Program-made: the position numbers and the translations under genes
In this document: positions 6,599 through 8,829 of the stretch, piece after piece
Numbering within the stretch: the stretch's first letter is position 1
Layout of the letters: each line of letters opens with the position of its first letter
Source: Collinsella sp.
GTDB lineage: Bacteria > Actinomycetota > Coriobacteriia > Coriobacteriales > Coriobacteriaceae
DNA length: 8,829 bases
Reading direction: 5' to 3'
NCBI GenBank assembly: GCA_019414325.1
Contig: DXMG01000010.1
Location: 34,237 to 43,065, forward strand
Notes under the pieces: generated by a model
What the model was told of the DNA's origin: nothing
Databases searched by the model: none
What the model saw: only the letters and a program-made list of their open reading frames with translations

Positions 6599-6642
6599 CT
6601 GTAACGTTACAAAAAAGGTTATAGAATAGGAGTATCTTATAA
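6599..6642 (+). promoter_or_regulatory. Candidate promoter with overlapping palindromes for the Tat-exported protein gene
   Basis: TAGAAT at 6622-6627 matches the -10 consensus at five of six positions. CTGTAA at 6599-6604, 17 bases upstream, is a poor -35 (three of six). The perfect palindrome TGTAACGTTACA (6600-6611) sits on the -35, and an imperfect dyad TTATAGAATA/TATCTTATAA (6619-6642, eight of ten pairs) sits on the -10. A weak -35 overlaid by dyads is typical of regulated promoters. The assignment is by eye only. Confidence 0.35.
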
Positions 6643-6667
6643 GTCGCTCCTCTAGAAAGAAGAACAT

Positions 6668-7795
6668 ATGCTTTCGCGTCGTCGTTTTCTGCAACTTGTC
6701 GCGTCTTCAATTGTCGCCTTAGCCGCACGTCCGAAAGAGGTTTTTGCTTCGACGGGCAATATTGATGGTGAACAGATACAATTTACTTCAGAAATTGCGC
6801 AAGAGCTTGCCGATAAATATATAAAGGGACTCCTCGGCTCTTCGTATACGCCCTCTGACCCTATTCCTTTTGTAGACGTTGATGGGTCCCCGCTTGGCTA
6901 CATTGTTCCGGTTGTGACATTCAATAGAGCCGCGGGCTATTTGATCTTAGATGCTTCAGATGATGAAATACTTACGGGATATCGTTTTGGAGACGGCTTA
7001 GTCAGTCCTATGGATCGGGGAGGAGATCTTGGTGTTGAGTCTTATTCTTTCAATAACCCAGTCGTAATGATCAATCCATTCGAATTCGGTGTGCAATCTT
7101 TGGACGGTTCAATAACAACAAATTGCGGAAGAACAATCCCGGCTGTTTCCATAGAAGGACGGCCTGTCGTTTTATCGAATAAACCTTCAAGCTGGAACGA
7201 TGTCGTAATTTACGCAACTCAAATGCAGGATTACACAGTATCTGGATTTCGTTCCATTTCTCAGTTTATGTCATATGATGAAAGCGAGATTAAGAGGCTT
7301 ACTGCCCACTATGCTTGTATGGTGACAGCTTTTTCGAACGTTGCGGAACTGTATGGCATTGCCAATTTATATAGCGACCCTTCGCAATATATGCAGATAT
7401 GGAATTACACCAATACCCATGCTCTTTCCGATGAAGAACAGACTGTTCCCGGCGTTGTTTTGGGCGGAACGCCGATATCAACCTGTGCAACGGGGTTTAC
7501 AAATTACTGCGCAAGCAGAGGAAGTACTCTTATCGCCCGCACTGTCTCCTCTCCGGCTATCGCGAGCATTCAAAATGAGATTAACTCTAATAGACCGAAT
7601 GTTTTACATGCGAGTTTGTACAACGGATCAGCCCATTCTGTAACAGCGGAGGCTTACGCCACACTTACTGGTAAGAAAACTGGAGAGACAAGGCAGATGA
7701 TTGGCATAGCGGACGGCTGGAATTCATCTTTATCCTTCCTGAAGTATGATCAGAGCTATTATGCGTGGACTTATGGAACGACTTTTTCGAAGTAG
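6668..7795 (+). CDS. Tat-exported papain-like (C39/C10-like) cysteine peptidase candidate
   Basis: This 375-residue protein is not one I can name. Residues 1-27 form a twin-arginine signal: SRRRFLQ at 3-9, a hydrophobic stretch, and a VFA cleavage site before Ser28. The next part (about 35-110) resembles the propeptide of C10 peptidases such as streptopain, with a helix followed by GYIVPVV and AAGYLILDASDDEILTGY. The C-terminal half has an order seen in papain-fold enzymes: HYACMVTAFSNVAELYG with possible nucleophile Cys217 starting a helix, then NGSAHSVTAEAYATL with possible base His323, then GIADGWNSS with Asp349 or Asn352 as third residue. The oxyanion glutamine six residues before the cysteine is not seen, so activity is unproven. 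The ATG at 6668 follows a weak AGAAAGAAG site. The gene is AT-rich compared with its neighbours and overlaps the lipoprotein gene. It could instead be a non-catalytic relative. Confidence 0.6.
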   Translation: MLSRRRFLQLVASSIVALAARPKEVFASTGNIDGEQIQFTSEIAQELADKYIKGLLGSSYTPSDPIPFVDVDGSPLGYIVPVVTFNRAAGYLILDASDDEILTGYRFGDGLVSPMDRGGDLGVESYSFNNPVVMINPFEFGVQSLDGSITTNCGRTIPAVSIEGRPVVLSNKPSSWNDVVIYATQMQDYTVSGFRSISQFMSYDESEIKRLTAHYACMVTAFSNVAELYGIANLYSDPSQYMQIWNYTNTHALSDEEQTVPGVVLGGTPISTCATGFTNYCASRGSTLIARTVSSPAIASIQNEINSNRPNVLHASLYNGSAHSVTAEAYATLTGKKTGETRQMIGIADGWNSSLSFLKYDQSYYAWTYGTTFSK

Positions 7796-8165
7796 GGCGA
7801 TTCGTCTAGCTCTGTCTTTGGTGCTGATGGCTTCATTGGTGGGCTGTTCAACAAAGGAAGAGATATCGCGCGGAGGTTCCGGAGAAGTGACTGCGACAGA
7901 CTCAGGTTCATTAGAAATAGCTGGCGGGCATGCCGATGTGATGTTACAAGGAGAAGGCGTGCTTAGGTCGATTGATGCTGAAGACGCTGTCTGCTCAATA
8001 GAGGATTTGAAGACAGGTGAAACTGCATCGTACCGAGTTTCAGATAATGCTGCGAATATGATTGAGTCGATACCGACTGGAGCGCAGGTTTCTTTTAGAT
8101 ACTTTGCTCCGCAACTTGAGGATGAGCTTGCTTCTCTGGTGTCTATATGCGCCGATGACAACTAA
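7773..8165 (+). CDS. Small lipoprotein overlapping the peptidase-like gene
   Basis: From this start the protein has 130 residues. MERLFRSRAIR is a basic n-region, followed by a hydrophobic segment and the lipobox SLVGC; the cysteine at 25 would be lipidated, anchoring the protein on the outer face of the membrane. After a Gly/Ser-rich tether, the domain from about GEGVLRSIDAEDAV to ELASLVSI alternates short strands and looks like a small beta-barrel, possibly OB-like. Two further cysteines could form a disulfide. I do not recognise a family. In-frame ATGs at 7746 and 7761 are alternatives; 7773 gives the most normal signal length. The start lies 23 bases inside the preceding gene, so the two are translationally coupled and probably function together. 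A membrane-anchored partner, chaperone or inhibitor of the exported peptidase is an inference from this layout alone. Confidence 0.7.
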   Translation: MERLFRSRAIRLALSLVLMASLVGCSTKEEISRGGSGEVTATDSGSLEIAGGHADVMLQGEGVLRSIDAEDAVCSIEDLKTGETASYRVSDNAANMIESIPTGAQVSFRYFAPQLEDELASLVSICADDN

Positions 8166-8178
8166 AAGGCCTGAATTC

Positions 8179-8221
8179 AAACGGCCTCGGATGGTCAATT
8201 GGCTATCCGAGGCCGTTTTTT
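8179..8221. terminator. Strong, probably bidirectional terminator
   Basis: AAACGGCCTCGGAT (8179-8192) and ATCCGAGGCCGTTT (8205-8218) pair perfectly over 14 bases around a 12-base loop, followed on the plus strand by six T (8216-8221). It lies between convergent genes: it ends the lipoprotein transcript. On the minus strand the A/T-rich flank gives a shorter T tract for the gene ending at 8220, whose stop codon overlaps the T run. Confidence 0.88.
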
Positions 8222-8829
8222 ACTCGACCGGGGCTTCGACCTTGTCGATGGCCCAGGTGGCTCCGAGGCCGCCGGTGGTGTTGCGGCGAATGCGTACGGT
8301 GACTTCGTGGCGTTTGCCGGCCTGTGTGTAGCGCAGGGGGAAGCTCGCGCGGTTACGGCCGGCCTCGATGGTACCGCGCTCGCGAGCGATCCAGTAGTAC
8401 TCGCCGACGATGCCGAGGGTGTCGGCGCCGTAGGGGAGATAGGTCGACAGCTGGTGTAGCAACGGGCCGGGGCAGAAGACCTCGGTTGCGAAATCGACGG
8501 GGAAGTCCTCGGGGATGGTCGGTGCTGTGGGTGCGGGGGCCGGTGCTGCTGCGGGTACCGAAGCCGGTACCGGTGCGGGAATTTGGTCATAGACAGGTGC
8601 GGATGCGGACTCGATGACGGGTGCAGACTCGGGCGCCGGTTCTGGCTTAACTGCGGAATCTGTCGGTTCCACGGAGACGGATGTGTCTTCAGTCTCGGTT
8701 TTGGCGTCGGCTTGCGGGGCGTCCTCTGCCTCGACAGACGGCTTTGCCTCGATCGGTGTGGAGGCCATGGTGGTGATGCCGGCGTTGGCGTTCTCGGGGT
8801 CATAGACGACCGTAAGCGAGATGGCGGGC
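8220..8829 (-). CDS. Pro/Ala/Glu-rich protein with unknown C-terminal domain, 5' end outside window
   Basis: The reading frame is open from the right edge of the window to TAA at 8222-8220, giving the last 202 residues. The first 20 (PAISLTVVYDPENANAG and on) read like the end of a folded strand-rich region. An ATG at 8768 is therefore probably internal, and I extend the gene past the edge. Next comes about 90 residues of low-complexity linker rich in Pro, Ala, Glu, Ser and Val, including PAPVPASVPAAAPAPAPTAP. A C-terminal domain of about 95 residues follows, from IPEDFPVDFATEVF to WAIDKVEAPVE, with a YLPYGADTLGIVGEYYW segment and several charged strands. I do not recognise it, and no membrane segment or sorting signal is visible. 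The linker suggests two globular parts joined flexibly. GC-rich codon use matches the host rather than the AT-rich segment next door. Confidence 0.7.
   Translation of the reverse strand, partial: PAISLTVVYDPENANAGITTMASTPIEAKPSVEAEDAPQADAKTETEDTSVSVEPTDSAVKPEPAPESAPVIESASAPVYDQIPAPVPASVPAAAPAPAPTAPTIPEDFPVDFATEVFCPGPLLHQLSTYLPYGADTLGIVGEYYWIARERGTIEAGRNRASFPLRYTQAGKRHEVTVRIRRNTTGGLGATWAIDKVEAPVE

Larger units (their letters stand above)
6426..6667. other. AT-rich intergenic region with several dyads upstream of the exported peptidase-like gene
   Basis: About 240 bases without a supportable gene. GC content drops sharply compared with ettA, marking the left side of a compositionally distinct segment that runs to about 8165. 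It contains a 17-base palindrome at 6463-6479 (TTTGATT, CAT, AATCAAA), a perfect 12-base palindrome TGTAACGTTACA at 6600-6611, and an imperfect 24-base dyad at 6619-6642. Open frames crossing it on either strand show no protein-like character. Confidence 0.6.

Noticed and set aside
6197..6694. Minus-strand open frame crossing the ettA terminator and the AT-rich intergenic region
   Set aside because: It runs through a strong terminator and across the composition boundary, overlaps two better genes, and has no recognisable domain.
6668..7795. The Tat-exported protein as a bacteriocin or adhesin
   Set aside because: It lacks a double-glycine leader, a sorting signal and repeats. The ordered Cys, His and Asp/Asn segments fit a papain-like fold better.
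8195..8803. Open frame of 202 codons on the minus strand in another frame over the last gene
   Set aside because: A Pro/Ser/Arg/Thr-rich mirror of the linker repeats. The frame ending at 8220 gives a folded-looking C-terminal domain and ends right at the terminator.

Overview
The window looks like chromosomal DNA from a high-GC, Gram-positive gut actinobacterium. A Collinsella-like member of the Coriobacteriia is my best guess, judged from protein style and codon use only. Most of it is compact, GC-rich housekeeping sequence. From roughly 6430 to 8165 the base composition becomes clearly more AT-rich: hand counts of single 60-base lines give about 42% GC at 6781 and about 65% GC inside ettA at 5221.

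Layout. (1) 1-1695, plus strand: the 3' end of a BtpA/SgcQ-family gene, followed 6 bases later by an FGGY sugar kinase. This is the tail of a carbohydrate-use operon of unknown substrate. (2) 1777-3368, minus strand: tcdA (tRNA t6A-to-ct6A cyclising enzyme) followed by a TatD-family metal-dependent hydrolase, convergent with the kinase. (3) 3476-4523, plus strand: an sdpR-sdpI-like pair, with a small ArsR-type repressor overlapping a six-helix SdpI-like membrane protein. A strong promoter is overlaid by an inverted repeat, which suggests autorepression. (4) 4524-6425: a structured 180-base leader or terminator region, then ettA (ABC-F ribosome-associated ATPase) and a strong terminator. (5) 6426-8221: an AT-rich insert with a palindrome-rich 240-base upstream region, a Tat-exported protein whose C-terminal half resembles a papain-like/C39-like cysteine peptidase, and an overlapping small lipoprotein. 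It is closed by a strong terminator that is probably bidirectional. (6) 8220-8829, minus strand: the 3' part of a gene for a Pro/Ala/Glu-rich protein with a C-terminal globular domain I do not recognise.

How the parts work together. The BtpA-like protein and the kinase probably act in one sugar pathway. TcdA and EttA both concern translation but are not in one operon. The SdpR/SdpI pair would, by analogy with Bacillus subtilis, sense or resist a membrane-active peptide; no sdpC-like toxin gene is present here. The best candidate for an undescribed system is the exported cysteine-peptidase-like protein with its overlapping lipoprotein, which could be an enzyme with a membrane-anchored partner or inhibitor. 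No RNA genes, insertion sequences or CRISPR arrays were seen.
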